Source of the DNA: Rapidithrix thailandica
GTDB lineage: Bacteria > Bacteroidota > Bacteroidia > Cytophagales > Flammeovirgaceae
DNA: 64,000 nucleotides
Reading direction: 5' to 3'
NCBI RefSeq assembly: GCF_039710355.1
Contig: NZ_JBDKWZ010000022.1
Location: forward strand, 55,233 to 119,232
The translations under genes and the position numbers were made by a program. This document shows, piece by piece, positions 18,289 through 26,621 of this stretch (position 1 is the first letter of the stretch; each line of letters starts with the position of its first letter). The notes under the pieces are model-generated. The model was not told where the DNA came from and made no database searches. It saw nothing but the letters and a program-made list of their open reading frames with translations.

Positions 18289-18669
18289 TTATTCTTGCTC
18301 TGCCAATGGGTTGGGGAAGTTGTCTTTTTCTTCTTCACTGGCTTGCTTGTGAAGGCATTGAAAGTCTTTCTCTATGCTAATGCTTAGTTCCCTTTTGCCG
18401 AATTGAATGGTATTGTATATGCCTGTTTGGTTGTTGTTGGCCCATTGCATTACCTGGTCCTTGGGGACAATAATTTTAACTTCGTTTTCAAGGAAAGAAG
18501 AAAGTACTTCATTGGCTCTTTCTTCGCTGACGACACTATAGATAAGGTCGGCTTCCGGATGAATTCCAAAGGGTACCCTTTCCGCTACCCGGCCGTTTTC
18601 TGACAGGTTTGCAACTTCCGATTTATTTAACCGGATTCTGAGTGAATTTCCTAAAAACCTGAGTTTCAT
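18289..18669 (-). CDS. Small conserved protein cotranscribed with the YdeP-type oxidoreductase
   Basis: A 126-residue soluble protein beginning MKLRFLGNSLRIRLNKSEV. I recognise this start as a recurrent small family in several phyla, but its function is not known to me. It reads as alternating beta strands and helices, with a low-complexity acidic tail (EEEKDNFPNPLAEQE). It lies nine bases upstream of the oxidoreductase gene on the same strand, so a role in that enzyme's assembly, or as its partner, is a reasonable inference only. Confidence 0.75.
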   Translation of the reverse strand: MKLRFLGNSLRIRLNKSEVANLSENGRVAERVPFGIHPEADLIYSVVSEERANEVLSSFLENEVKIIVPKDQVMQWANNNQTGIYNTIQFGKRELSISIEKDFQCLHKQASEEEKDNFPNPLAEQE

Positions 18670-19008
18670 GTTTGCTCTAATTTAATTCTATGAAAACTTA
18701 AAGGTCGTTTTTCTTCTTGTTTTATGTTGTTGTTGGTTCTGGTTGTCAAATGGCTTGGGATTACCCTTCAAACAAGAAGAAAGTTATTTTTATGTTATGG
18801 AAATGAATTAACCTTTTTCTTTTTCCTGAAAAATGTTTCAAAAAGGCTTCCTCTGTGTTATTTTTTTCAACAATAGCTTTGGTTATTCTTTTCAAAAAGT
18901 GCCTTGATGAGCCGATTTTGATTCCATTTTCGGTTAAAAACTATACGTTTAAACCACTTCTTTTCTAAAAACTAATCAAATTTATTCGTTTGCACAATGA
19001 ATCGGCTG
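18670..19008. other. 339-bp intergenic region
   Basis: Separates fdhD from the YdeP pair on the minus strand. It carries the 13-bp inverted repeat. The rest is AT-rich, with T-rich tracts but no clear stem-loop terminator for fdhD and no small gene. Confidence 0.4.
18710..18782. repeat. Perfect 13-bp inverted repeat with 47-bp spacer upstream of the YdeP operon
   Basis: TTTCTTCTTGTTT (18710-18722) is the exact reverse complement of 18770-18782. It lies 41 bases upstream of the first gene of the YdeP pair, where a regulator site or a leader hairpin would be expected. Confidence 0.5.
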
Positions 19009-19863
19009 TTACTTTTTATTTGCAATTCTCCATTCTCCGGAATACACATTAAACTGTTGGTTTCTTAAAAAACCGACCAATGTGAGTCCAAATGCTTTTG
19101 CCGTATCTACAGCCAAACTGGAGGGAGCACCAATAGCACAGAAAACCGATACTCCTGCTTTGACAGCTTTTTGGATTAATTCAAACCCCGCTCTTCCACT
19201 TACCAACATCACCTGGGAATGTAACGGGAGTAAGTTTTTGTAAAGAGCAGCTCCTATCACTTTGTCCACGGAGTTATGACGGCCAATATCTTCCCTGGCA
19301 AATAATATATTGGCTTCCTTCTCAAAAAGTGCTGTGGCGTGTAGCCCTCCGGTATAGCCAAATACTTGTTGTGCTTCTTGTAACCGCTCAGGCAAAGAGA
19401 GCAATACTGCCGGGTTTATTTGTATGGTTTCTTTAGGAAGGGCAGGGCAAGCGGTCATTTGAATGGCTTCGATGGATGCTTTCCCGCAAATACCACAGCT
19501 CGAATTGGCCAGAAGGTTCCGTTTGAGTCTGTTTGTGTCGAAACAATGACCGGCTTGCAATTCAACCCTTACTATATTAGGGGAAATTTCATGGCTGTCT
19601 TCCGAAGTACAGTATTTAATTTGAAAAACCTGTTGATAGGAGTCGATAATACCCTCTGCCAATAGCAATCCTATAGCCAACTCAAAATCATGTCCGGGAG
19701 TGCGCATCGTAAGAGACAGTTGCATCACTTTGCGTTGATGCACAGGTCCATAGCCTAAACGGATTTCCAGAGGTTCTTCTACTGCCAGCAAGTCTGTGGT
19801 GCATTGTTTTTGTGTTGCTTGGTATTTTTGAATATCGACAGGTTGTACTATGGGTTGTGGCAT
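19009..19863 (-). CDS. fdhD: Sulfur carrier protein FdhD
   Basis: Transfers sulfur from a cysteine desulfurase to the molybdenum cofactor of formate-dehydrogenase-type enzymes, which is required for their activity. The protein is 284 residues, normal for the family. The essential CxxC is Cys123-Gly-Ile-Cys126 in NSSCGICGK. Other conserved segments are MRTPGHDFELAIGLLLAEGI, ARED-GRHNSVDK and SGRAGFELIQKA. It lies just upstream of the YdeP-type enzyme and is divergent from moaD, consistent with serving that oxidoreductase. Confidence 0.96.
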   Translation of the reverse strand: MPQPIVQPVDIQKYQATQKQCTTDLLAVEEPLEIRLGYGPVHQRKVMQLSLTMRTPGHDFELAIGLLLAEGIIDSYQQVFQIKYCTSEDSHEISPNIVRVELQAGHCFDTNRLKRNLLANSSCGICGKASIEAIQMTACPALPKETIQINPAVLLSLPERLQEAQQVFGYTGGLHATALFEKEANILFAREDIGRHNSVDKVIGAALYKNLLPLHSQVMLVSGRAGFELIQKAVKAGVSVFCAIGAPSSLAVDTAKAFGLTLVGFLRNQQFNVYSGEWRIANKK

Positions 19864-19963
19864 AAGTTGCTTATAGGTTGAATTATGTTAATTTTGACTT
19901 ATCCTTGGTAATTAAGAATACTCTCTTAAGTTTACCGATCATCAACTAAATGACGAAAATATA

Positions 19964-20206
19964 ATGAATTCAAAGATCAAACTCTTTGGGATAGCCCGTG
20001 AAATTATTGGCTCCTCCGAATTGGAATGGGAAATCGCAGAAGCGTCTACTGTACAACAACTCTTGGATTCGTTAAAATCCAACTACCCCCAACTTGCGAA
20101 CTTGAAATCCTTAGCTGTGGCGGTTAACAGTGTTTATGCAAAAGAAGGGGATAAGGTATCCTCCTCAGACGAAATTGCTTTGATTCCACCGGTAAGCGGG
20201 GGCTGA
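19964..20206 (+). CDS. moaD: Molybdopterin synthase sulfur carrier subunit MoaD
   Basis: The small subunit of molybdopterin synthase; its thiocarboxylated C-terminus donates sulfur to precursor Z (cPMP). It is an 80-residue ubiquitin-like protein ending PPVSGG, the required Gly-Gly terminus. VAVNSVYAKEGDKVSSSDEIALIPPVSGG is the classic C-terminal half. It is divergent from fdhD, with a 100-base shared promoter region, and is followed by moaE. Confidence 0.95.
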   Translation: MNSKIKLFGIAREIIGSSELEWEIAEASTVQQLLDSLKSNYPQLANLKSLAVAVNSVYAKEGDKVSSSDEIALIPPVSGG

Positions 20207-20319
20207 TAGACCAACCGTTAACAGAGAATACGCCCCCTGTTCTGAACGGATAAGCAGTTGGTTACAAATGCTTAGAGTACGAAGTGAAATACCCTATTAA
20301 GAATTTAACGCTGAATACG

Positions 20320-20733
20320 ATGATGTTTAAAATAGTAGACCAGCCTCTGAACCCTCAGGAAGTCATTGATTTGGTTGCCGGAGAGGAAGCAGGGGCTATT
20401 GATGTATTTATTGGGACAGTGCGTGGAAGTACGCAAACGAAAAAAGTTCTTCGCTTGGAGTACGAAGCCTATGATGCAATGGCTATCCGGGAGATGGAAA
20501 TGTTGGCAGAAAAAGTCAAAGGTATTTGGCCTGTACATAAAATAGCGATTTATCACCGGAAAGGGGTGTTGCAAGTAGGGGATATTGCGGTTGTATTGGC
20601 AGTGTCTACCCCACATAGAAAGGAAGCTTTTGAAGCTTGTCAATATACCATTGACCGCTTGAAAGAGCGAGTGCCTATTTGGAAAAAAGAGGTGTTTGAG
20701 GATGGGGAAGAGTGGGTGGCAGCTCATCCATAA
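20320..20733 (+). CDS. moaE: Molybdopterin synthase catalytic subunit MoaE
   Basis: The large subunit of molybdopterin synthase, which inserts two sulfurs into precursor Z with MoaD. The frame is open from a GTG at 20284, but the ATG at 20320 (or the adjacent one at 20323) gives the usual 137-residue protein. Conserved features are GAIDVFIGTVRG near the start, LEYEAYDAMA, VGDIAVVLAVSTPHRKEAF and the catalytic lysine region VPIWKKEVFEDGEEW. It follows moaD by about 110 bases and precedes a MOSC gene, so the three are probably one unit. Confidence 0.94.
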   Translation: MMFKIVDQPLNPQEVIDLVAGEEAGAIDVFIGTVRGSTQTKKVLRLEYEAYDAMAIREMEMLAEKVKGIWPVHKIAIYHRKGVLQVGDIAVVLAVSTPHRKEAFEACQYTIDRLKERVPIWKKEVFEDGEEWVAAHP

Positions 20734-20773
20734 GGAGTGAATAGTTTGTTAGATGTAAAGGTTTTTGAAAATC

Positions 20774-21547
20774 ATGATCGTAAAAAGTATTACCATATTT
20801 CCCGTGAAATCCCTTGATGGGATGAACGTAGACAGGGCAACACTAACTACCGGAGGGGGCTTTGAAAATGACAGGGAATTTGCTTTGTTTGATGAAAGGG
20901 GCAAAACTATCAATGGGAAACGCTTTCCGCGAATTCAACAAATCCGGACAGCATACGATTTGGCAAACCGTGAAATCACGTTAAGCCCGGAAGGGCAGAC
21001 TGTACGTTTTCATTTAGACCGTGACCGTAGCCAAATGGAAGAATGGTTTGGGGATTTTCTGGGTGTACAAGTGCAAATCAAGCAAAATGCAGAAGGAGGG
21101 TTTCCTGATGACAGCGAGCGACCGGGACCAACCTTGGCAAGTCATGAAAGTTACGAAGAGGTAGTAAGTTGGTTTCCTCATATCGATCCGGCTACGATTA
21201 TCAACCGTTTCCGGATGAATATAGAATTGCAAGGAGGGGGGAAGCCTTTTTGGGAAGATCAACTTTTTAAAAAGGACATGTCTGGTTGCCGTTTTTCGAT
21301 TGGGGAAGTAATTCTGCGGGGAATCAAACCTTGTGCCCGCTGCCCGGTGCCCACTCGTGACCCGCTGACCGGTGAGGGGTATTCGGGTTTTCAAAAGGAA
21401 TTTATGCATTTCCGGAAAAGCACTTTACCTGAATTTGTTTCTTTAGAGCAGTTTCCGCATTTCTATATGTTTGGTGTGAATACGAATACGGAAGAGAATC
21501 TAAAAGGAAAGGAGATTCGAGTAGGGGATGCGTTAACCTTGCTTTAA
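20774..21547 (+). CDS. MOSC domain-containing protein
   Basis: A 257-residue protein: a MOSC N-terminal beta barrel (residues 1 to about 110; IFPVKSLDGMNVDRATLTTGGGFENDREF) and a MOSC domain with the conserved Cys in GIKPCARCPVPTRDP. MOSC proteins handle or carry molybdenum cofactor, as in the C-terminus of Moco sulfurases and in mARC/YcbX-type N-hydroxylated-compound reductases. The YcbX-like layout makes a molybdoenzyme likely. The frame begins at a TTG, but the ATG at 20774 is the better start. It lies 40 bases after moaE. Confidence 0.9.
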   Translation: MIVKSITIFPVKSLDGMNVDRATLTTGGGFENDREFALFDERGKTINGKRFPRIQQIRTAYDLANREITLSPEGQTVRFHLDRDRSQMEEWFGDFLGVQVQIKQNAEGGFPDDSERPGPTLASHESYEEVVSWFPHIDPATIINRFRMNIELQGGGKPFWEDQLFKKDMSGCRFSIGEVILRGIKPCARCPVPTRDPLTGEGYSGFQKEFMHFRKSTLPEFVSLEQFPHFYMFGVNTNTEENLKGKEIRVGDALTLL

Positions 21548-21953
21548 ATACAACCTTTGTCTGGGTATCAAAAGCGTTAGAGGTTCTTAAGAAATGATTT
21601 TTGATTTAAATATGATTAAAGTCATATCCTATACAGTTGTGTGATCATCTTTTTCATGTCTTTCGGTGCGTACATTTGTGTATAGAAGTTTTTAAGGCAA
21701 TTATATAGTTTGTTTTAGACCAGTTAATGATATTGCTTTTCACTTCATTTGATCTTGTATTTTAAATGGTATGTGAAGATCTTGACTACTATGGTAAAGA
21801 CGTCTTGTTTATATGTTTAGATAGATAATTTAGGTGAAACAGGTCTCTTTGAAATGGATGGTTAAGATTCTAAAAAAGCAATTGAAAATTGTTAAAGCTA
21901 AACTTGTAGGTCAATACTTGTTAATTTAATGAGTAACGCTTTTGATCCGACTA

Positions 21954-21985
21954 AGGTAGCCCGGGAATATCCAGGCTACTTTTTT
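21954..21985 (+). terminator. Orphan plus-strand terminator hairpin
   Basis: Stem AGGTAGCCCGG (21954-21964) / CCAGGCTACTT (21971-21981), with one C-A mismatch and one G-U pair, followed by a T tract. It lies about 400 bases downstream of the nearest plus-strand gene. Confidence 0.65.
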
Positions 21986-22030
21986 CATTTAGGGTGATTT
22001 GTGTTTTCTAATGCCCGCATGCTATCTCAA

Positions 22031-22071
22031 AAAATGAGAAAAACCCTTCGGAAAGTCAATTTTGAAGGGTT
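22031..22071 (-). terminator. Terminator of the dihaem cytochrome gene
   Basis: AACCCTTC (22042-22049) pairs with GAAGGGTT (22064-22071). Read on the minus strand, the hairpin is followed by a T-rich tract. It lies 33 bases beyond the cytochrome stop. Confidence 0.75.
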
Positions 22072-22103
22072 AAAATAGTCGGTTAGAAAAATCTAACGGG
22101 TAT

Positions 22104-23171
22104 TTAGGGTTGAGGTTCCATACTTCTGATCCACTCTTCAATCAATTCCACTCCTTCCTTGTGAACCAAAGTCCGGCCCAGTTCGGGCATCATCACTCCG
22201 GGGTCATTGGAAGCAATCCGGTACATAAGAATGGATTCGTGGGGTTTTCCGGGAACAATGGTATAAAGGCGTCCTCCGGAGCCCCGTCCGGCAGCAACCG
22301 GGGTCTTGTTTACCCCCCAGGTCGTAGAGTCGGATTGGTGCCAGTTTAAAAACAGGCCGGATGTATTGGCCGGGCCATGGGCATTGTGACAGTGCGCACA
22401 ATTGGCATCCAGCCAGGCGCGTGCCCGTAATCCCAAGGAGGCTTGACTGGGGTTGTCCCACACGGCCATTTGGGGGATTTGGTCCGGAGAAGGGAGACCC
22501 GCTAGCTTCCCTTGTGCTGCCCATTGTACAAGTTGGTTGGGTTTTTCATCTTCAAAAGGAGAGGGGCGGTTCAGTTGTCGCGCTGTAGGTCCGATAGGAA
22601 TGATTTTATCGTCAAAGGCGTGGCATCCTTTGCACTGGTTCATGTTTGGAACCACATAATTGGTTTTCATCTTCTTTCCTTTCTCATTGATCCAGGTTAC
22701 TGCTTGAATGTTCCCGGCCACGTCCAAGTAGGCTTCGGTTTGGGCTTCATTCCAAACATAGGGAAAGGCTACCCAACCCTCTTCTTGGTGCATCAGAATC
22801 CGGGTTTCAATCAATTGCCGTCCTTTATGTAGCTTGCGAAAATCTTTGGGGTAATAGAAGGTTTTGGCAATAATGGTTCCGACAGGGAAATCAAATGCCT
22901 GTTCGGGTTTGTATTGCATCGGGCTGCCATCCGGCAATTTTACTACCCGGAATTTATATGCATAATCCGTAAACAAGGGGCTGTTTAATTCATAAGCAAA
23001 TACCCCTTGGGCCGGTTGTAATTCTGCAATATCTCCCTTGAAAAGGCCATAGTCAGAGAGCCTTGTGTTGGGGGCAAACGTTGGCTGGGCAGATTTGGAT
23101 AATTGTATCCAGGAGCTGCCTAACATTACCATTGCGAATATTCCTATAAGAATATATAAGTGTTTTTGCAT
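22104..23171 (-). CDS. SO2930-family dihaem c-type cytochrome
   Basis: A 355-residue exported protein with an N-terminal signal segment (MQKHLYILIGIFAMVMLGSSW). It has two haem c attachment motifs, CKGCH near residue 180 and CAHCH near 258, and sequences typical of the SO2930 family: LSDYGLF near the mature start, YELNSPLFTDYAYK, and the terminal MMPELGRTLVHKEGVELIEEWI. Members of this family are regularly encoded next to a beta-helix protein, as here. The electron donor, acceptor and physiological role are unknown. It is transcribed after the beta-helix gene across a 180-base gap. Confidence 0.92.
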   Translation of the reverse strand: MQKHLYILIGIFAMVMLGSSWIQLSKSAQPTFAPNTRLSDYGLFKGDIAELQPAQGVFAYELNSPLFTDYAYKFRVVKLPDGSPMQYKPEQAFDFPVGTIIAKTFYYPKDFRKLHKGRQLIETRILMHQEEGWVAFPYVWNEAQTEAYLDVAGNIQAVTWINEKGKKMKTNYVVPNMNQCKGCHAFDDKIIPIGPTARQLNRPSPFEDEKPNQLVQWAAQGKLAGLPSPDQIPQMAVWDNPSQASLGLRARAWLDANCAHCHNAHGPANTSGLFLNWHQSDSTTWGVNKTPVAAGRGSGGRLYTIVPGKPHESILMYRIASNDPGVMMPELGRTLVHKEGVELIEEWIRSMEPQP

Positions 23172-23351
23172 AATGTTTTTCTCAATCTAAATAGATCTTA
23201 GAGACAGTTTGAGGTTTTAGGTAGTGTGGTGTTCTCTCTAAGCTTCAAGAAAATGAATTCTAGTTGTGGAGTATTGTTTCTGTCATGTAGTGAATAAGTG
23301 AAAGTCATTACTCATAATTTCACTCATTCACCGGGTTGGTCACAGAATCTA

Positions 23352-24629
23352 TTAATCGTTTACATTGGCTACTTTAGCCGGGCTTAAAGATTTCAACTCA
23401 CAAGTAAATAAGGAAGTATCTCTGGATAAGCCTTTAAATTTGTTAGCGGCATCCAGGTTAGCAAAGGTGCCGTTTTTATTATTAGAAATACAGATTTGGT
23501 GAGAGGCTTTTAAGCGGCCGTTTTCGTCTACGGAATTCTTTTCGGGAATGCCATCGTAGATGATATGGGGGACTTTCCGTCCGAATTTGAAGTAAAATAA
23601 CCAACCGAACGGGCTGATTTTCCGGGCGGAACGATTGGGCCGGATAAAGTCATTGTGGTGTACATAGATTTTTTTGGGATACGCATTATATTCTTGATCC
23701 TTGATCTCTTCTTCCGTGATATGATAACTGACAATCACCACACTGGCTGTACGGTTGTTGTGAATTTTATTATGGAACACCTCTACATTTTCCGTGGCCA
23801 TGATCATCACACCGGTGCCCGGAGGAACTTTATTGACAATGTTGCCTTTCGGTGAAAAATTCTTGTAATTGTTTTCTTCTATCAGGTTGTCAAATACCCG
23901 TATATTCCGGCCGTGTTTTTGGGGAAGGTCAGGCAAGTCAAAGACCAGGATCCCTCCGGTATTGTTGTATGCGTGATTGTTGTATACATCGGCATTGATC
24001 GAATTTTCAATTTCTATCCCGGCCACATTGTGATAGGCTACACAGTTTCTGACAATAATGTTTTTCGATTGTCCCACATACACACCGGCATCGGAAGAGC
24101 CAATGGCGACACAGGAATCCATCAACACATTATTGCAGCTGACCGGGTAAAGTGCATACGCTCCGTTGTTTTTGTTGGGCTTGTTGGTCCATTCGGCTTT
24201 GATGTTGATAAAACTAATGCCATCGATATTCTGCGTCTTGATACAATCGCCTTTGGCGTCTTGTACGGTAAAGTCACGTAAGGTAATATTTTCCCCTCCG
24301 GTAATTTTCAATCCTTCGGCACCGGTAATTTGTCCTTTAAAGGATAAGATGGTTTTGTCCATCCCCTGCCCCTTGATTGTAATGTTCTTTTTTCCGTCCA
24401 TAGAAAGGCTTCCTTTGAACTGGTAAAACCCTTCTTCAATTTCTATCACATCGCCATCCTGGGCCATAATCAGCCGTGTTTGCAAGGCTTTTTCTTTGTC
24501 TTGGTAATTCGTGCCTTCCTGGGCAAAGGTATAGGAGCCTGTCAGGATCAGGAAAGCGAGGCTAAGGTGAAAAGCATATGTTTGCAATCTGTACATAAGT
24601 AAAAGGAATTTGTGGATAAATTTTTTCAT
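23352..24629 (-). CDS. Exported parallel beta-helix repeat protein paired with the dihaem cytochrome
   Basis: A 425-residue protein from the ATG at 24629, with signal peptide (LSLAFLILTGSYTFAQEG). An alternative start is the ATG at 24596. The body consists of right-handed beta-helix repeats: GDVIEIEEGFYQFKGSLSMD near the start, then ITIKGQGMDKTILSF, NITLRDFTVQDAKGDCI, NVLMDSCVAIGSSDAGVYVGQS, NIIVRNCVAYHNVAGIEIENS and further rungs. The upstream open frame to 24779 has no protein-like character. Conserved pairing with the SO2930-type cytochrome implies a joint periplasmic or surface role. Substrate binding is unknown. Confidence 0.88.
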   Translation of the reverse strand: MKKFIHKFLLLMYRLQTYAFHLSLAFLILTGSYTFAQEGTNYQDKEKALQTRLIMAQDGDVIEIEEGFYQFKGSLSMDGKKNITIKGQGMDKTILSFKGQITGAEGLKITGGENITLRDFTVQDAKGDCIKTQNIDGISFINIKAEWTNKPNKNNGAYALYPVSCNNVLMDSCVAIGSSDAGVYVGQSKNIIVRNCVAYHNVAGIEIENSINADVYNNHAYNNTGGILVFDLPDLPQKHGRNIRVFDNLIEENNYKNFSPKGNIVNKVPPGTGVMIMATENVEVFHNKIHNNRTASVVIVSYHITEEEIKDQEYNAYPKKIYVHHNDFIRPNRSARKISPFGWLFYFKFGRKVPHIIYDGIPEKNSVDENGRLKASHQICISNNKNGTFANLDAANKFKGLSRDTSLFTCELKSLSPAKVANVND

Positions 24630-24935
24630 TTTCGTCAAAAACAAATAGCATTGCCTGTGCAAAGCCTGAAGGCATGGTGTCGAGCCGTATTCTTTTGGGA
24701 ATAATCGATGTTGGTTGTGTAGGTGTACCCGGCTTTCAATTTTTGTCAGGGTGCGCCAAATGGCCCGGGCTTTCTTCAAAATTGTCAGGAATTTTCAATT
24801 GGTAAAGAAAAATTTGGTGAATAGCTCAAGTAAATGGTCAACTGCTTTACCTGCGATGTTCCTGAAATGAAAAGTTAAGAAAAAAACATATAGTATACTC
24901 TCAATAAATCTAAACAAGCAAGCTTGCTGACACCT
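24630..24935. other. 306-bp divergent intergenic region
   Basis: Lies between the beta-helix gene (minus) and maf (plus). It is AT-rich toward maf. I see no repeats, boxes or small genes that I can support. Confidence 0.35.
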
Positions 24936-25526
24936 ATGACCCTACCTTTATTTACTAATAAAACAATTATTTTAGCCTCTAATTCGCCAAGACGGAAACA
25001 ATTATTAAAGGAGTTGGGGGTGGAGTTTCAGTGTAGAGTGATGCCGGTTGAGGAAAAATACCCGGAAAGCCTACCTCCCGAAGAGGTGGCTCAATACCTT
25101 TCACAGTTAAAAGTCCGCCCGTTTCTGGCTGAAATTGCAGCCAATACTTTGGTGATTACGGCAGACACGGTAGTCGTAGCCGAAGGGCGTGTATTAGGCA
25201 AGCCTCAGGGAAATGAAGAAGCCAGGCAGATGCTGGAGAAAATCTCCGGAGCCTCTCATAGCGTATACACAGGCGTAACGATCACTACTCATGTAGAACA
25301 GGTCTCTTTTACCGAAGAAACCCGGGTTTGGTTTAGAAACTTGAACGCCCGGGAAATTCAAACGTATATTGAGCATTTCCAACCTTTTGATAAGGCAGGT
25401 GCGTATGGTATTCAAGAGTGGATAGGGATGATCGGGATCGAAAAAATTGAAGGCTGCTATTACAATGTGATGGGGCTTCCTGTAGGGCAACTATACCAAC
25501 AGTTGAAAAAATTATGTGTTGAGTAA
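24936..25526 (+). CDS. maf: Maf-family nucleoside triphosphate pyrophosphatase
   Basis: Hydrolyses non-canonical or UTP/dTTP-type nucleoside triphosphates to the monophosphate (house-cleaning nucleotide pyrophosphatase), and is also linked to septum inhibition. The protein is 196 residues from the ATG at 24936; the frame extends to a TTG 12 bases upstream. Conserved motifs are ILASNSPRRKQLLKELG (13-29), VITADTVV with the catalytic Asp, GKPQGNEEARQML and SHSVYTGV, and the C-terminal KAGAYGIQ. It is a single gene, followed after 160 bases by a DUF445 gene. Confidence 0.94.
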   Translation: MTLPLFTNKTIILASNSPRRKQLLKELGVEFQCRVMPVEEKYPESLPPEEVAQYLSQLKVRPFLAEIAANTLVITADTVVVAEGRVLGKPQGNEEARQMLEKISGASHSVYTGVTITTHVEQVSFTEETRVWFRNLNAREIQTYIEHFQPFDKAGAYGIQEWIGMIGIEKIEGCYYNVMGLPVGQLYQQLKKLCVE

Positions 25527-25534
25527 GAATTTTC

Positions 25535-25579
25535 TATTTTTGCGGGATCAAAATCCACTGGGGTAACCCCTGTTTTTTA
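25535..25579 (+). promoter_or_regulatory. Candidate promoter and short structured leader before the DUF445 gene
   Basis: TATTTTTG at 25535-25542 is an exact TAnnTTTG box followed by C. Just downstream, two tiny stem-loops (GGAT/ATCC and GGGG/CCCC) precede TGTTTTTT at 25571-25578. This could be a weak terminator of maf or an attenuator in the leader of the next gene. Confidence 0.35.
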
Positions 25580-25686
25580 TCAAGATATGCCGCACTTGGG
25601 AGTTTAAGAAGGTTCCAAGAAGGTATATACATGGTTTTTTTAGTGAGTTGCAAGCAAAAAAAATATACAGTCTTTAATTAAATGTT

Positions 25687-26286
25687 ATGGTATTATATCT
25701 TATTCCATTTATCTCAGGAGCGATTGGGTGGTTTACCAACTATGTAGCTATTAAGATGTTATTTCATCCCCGGCAAGAGCGGGATTTATTTCTGGTTAAA
25801 TTACAAGGAATATTTCCCAAGCGGAAATCCATGTTAGCAGAGAGGTTGGGCAAAGTTGTGGCCAGAGACTTGTTTACGGCTGAAATGATTACGAATAAAA
25901 TCGACACCCCGGACAACCGCTGCCAGTTGAAGAAAGGGATCATGCAGGAGATGGAAGATTATCTGATGAATAAATTGAAAGCGGGGAATCCGGTAGTAGC
26001 GATGTTTGTCAATGATAAAATGATCGATCAGATTATGCAGCAAATTGATAAATCGCTGGATGAAATGGTGCCGAGGTTGATGGGGCAAATTACCGGTAAG
26101 GTGGGTAATATCAATATCGAAGAGACGGTAAGAGAAAAGGTCAATAATTTTTCCGATGAGAAATTTGAAAACCTTTTAATGTCTGTCATTAAAAAAGAAT
26201 TGACCTTTATTGAAGTTGCCGGGGCCGTGTTAGGATTTTTTATCGGTGTGGTCCAAGTGGCTATTCTTACTCTTTTTCCTGCTTAA
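25687..26286 (+). CDS. DUF445 family membrane protein
   Basis: A 199-residue protein with a hydrophobic N-terminus containing the family signature GAIGWFTNYVAIKMLFHP (11-28), a long amphipathic helical middle, and a hydrophobic C-terminal segment (FIEVAGAVLGFFIGVVQVAILTLF). This is the short DUF445/YheB-like form. Function is unknown; the layout suggests a membrane-anchored helical protein. The gene ends inside the convergent DUF1232-like gene (20-base overlap), with no terminator in between. Confidence 0.85.
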   Translation: MVLYLIPFISGAIGWFTNYVAIKMLFHPRQERDLFLVKLQGIFPKRKSMLAERLGKVVARDLFTAEMITNKIDTPDNRCQLKKGIMQEMEDYLMNKLKAGNPVVAMFVNDKMIDQIMQQIDKSLDEMVPRLMGQITGKVGNINIEETVREKVNNFSDEKFENLLMSVIKKELTFIEVAGAVLGFFIGVVQVAILTLFPA

Positions 26287-26500
26287 GAGATTCCTTCTCT
26301 TTTTCTTGTTTTCCAAGAAATTTTCCTAAATCTATACCGAAGTACCGTAGTGATGCTAACAAAAGTGTCACTGCGGTGGCTTCGTCTATATTTCCGACAA
26401 AAGGAATATTGTCCGGAATAAATTCCGCTAACCCTGCAGTAGGATTCAGCAAATAGACCAACGACAACAAGCCGACTAAAAAGACAAAGGTTTTTTTCAC
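26267..26500 (-). CDS. Small YkvA/DUF1232-like membrane protein
   Basis: A 77-residue protein with one hydrophobic N-terminal segment (FVFLVGLLSLVYLLNP). The central EFIPDNIPFVGNIDEATA matches the DUF1232 core (usually PDxIPxxGxxDD), and a Lys/Glu-rich tail follows. It is smaller than most family members. It is convergent with the DUF445 gene and overlaps it by 20 bases. Function is unknown. Confidence 0.75.
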   Translation of the reverse strand: MKKTFVFLVGLLSLVYLLNPTAGLAEFIPDNIPFVGNIDEATAVTLLLASLRYFGIDLGKFLGKQEKEKESLKQEKE

Positions 26501-26621
26501 AACACGTCAGTTTGGTTTATACACGAGTATACGAAAAAATATGCAAATGCTTTGGAGATCCCCAGCCGGTTTTTTTAAATTATTGATGCCATTGCTACTT
26601 GAGCGGATTGACGCTTGGGGT

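Larger units (their letters stand above)
21548..22103. other. 556-bp intergenic region with two terminator-like hairpins
   Basis: AT-rich DNA without a convincing open frame. It contains a plus-strand hairpin with T tract at 21954-21985, about 400 bases after the MOSC gene, and a minus-strand terminator at 22042-22071. The distance of the first hairpin from any gene leaves room for a small RNA, but I see no clear promoter for one. Confidence 0.4.

Noticed and set aside
22110..22832. Several plus-strand frames opposite the dihaem cytochrome gene
   Set aside because: All lie within the cytochrome gene, whose haem motifs and export signal make the minus strand the real coding strand.
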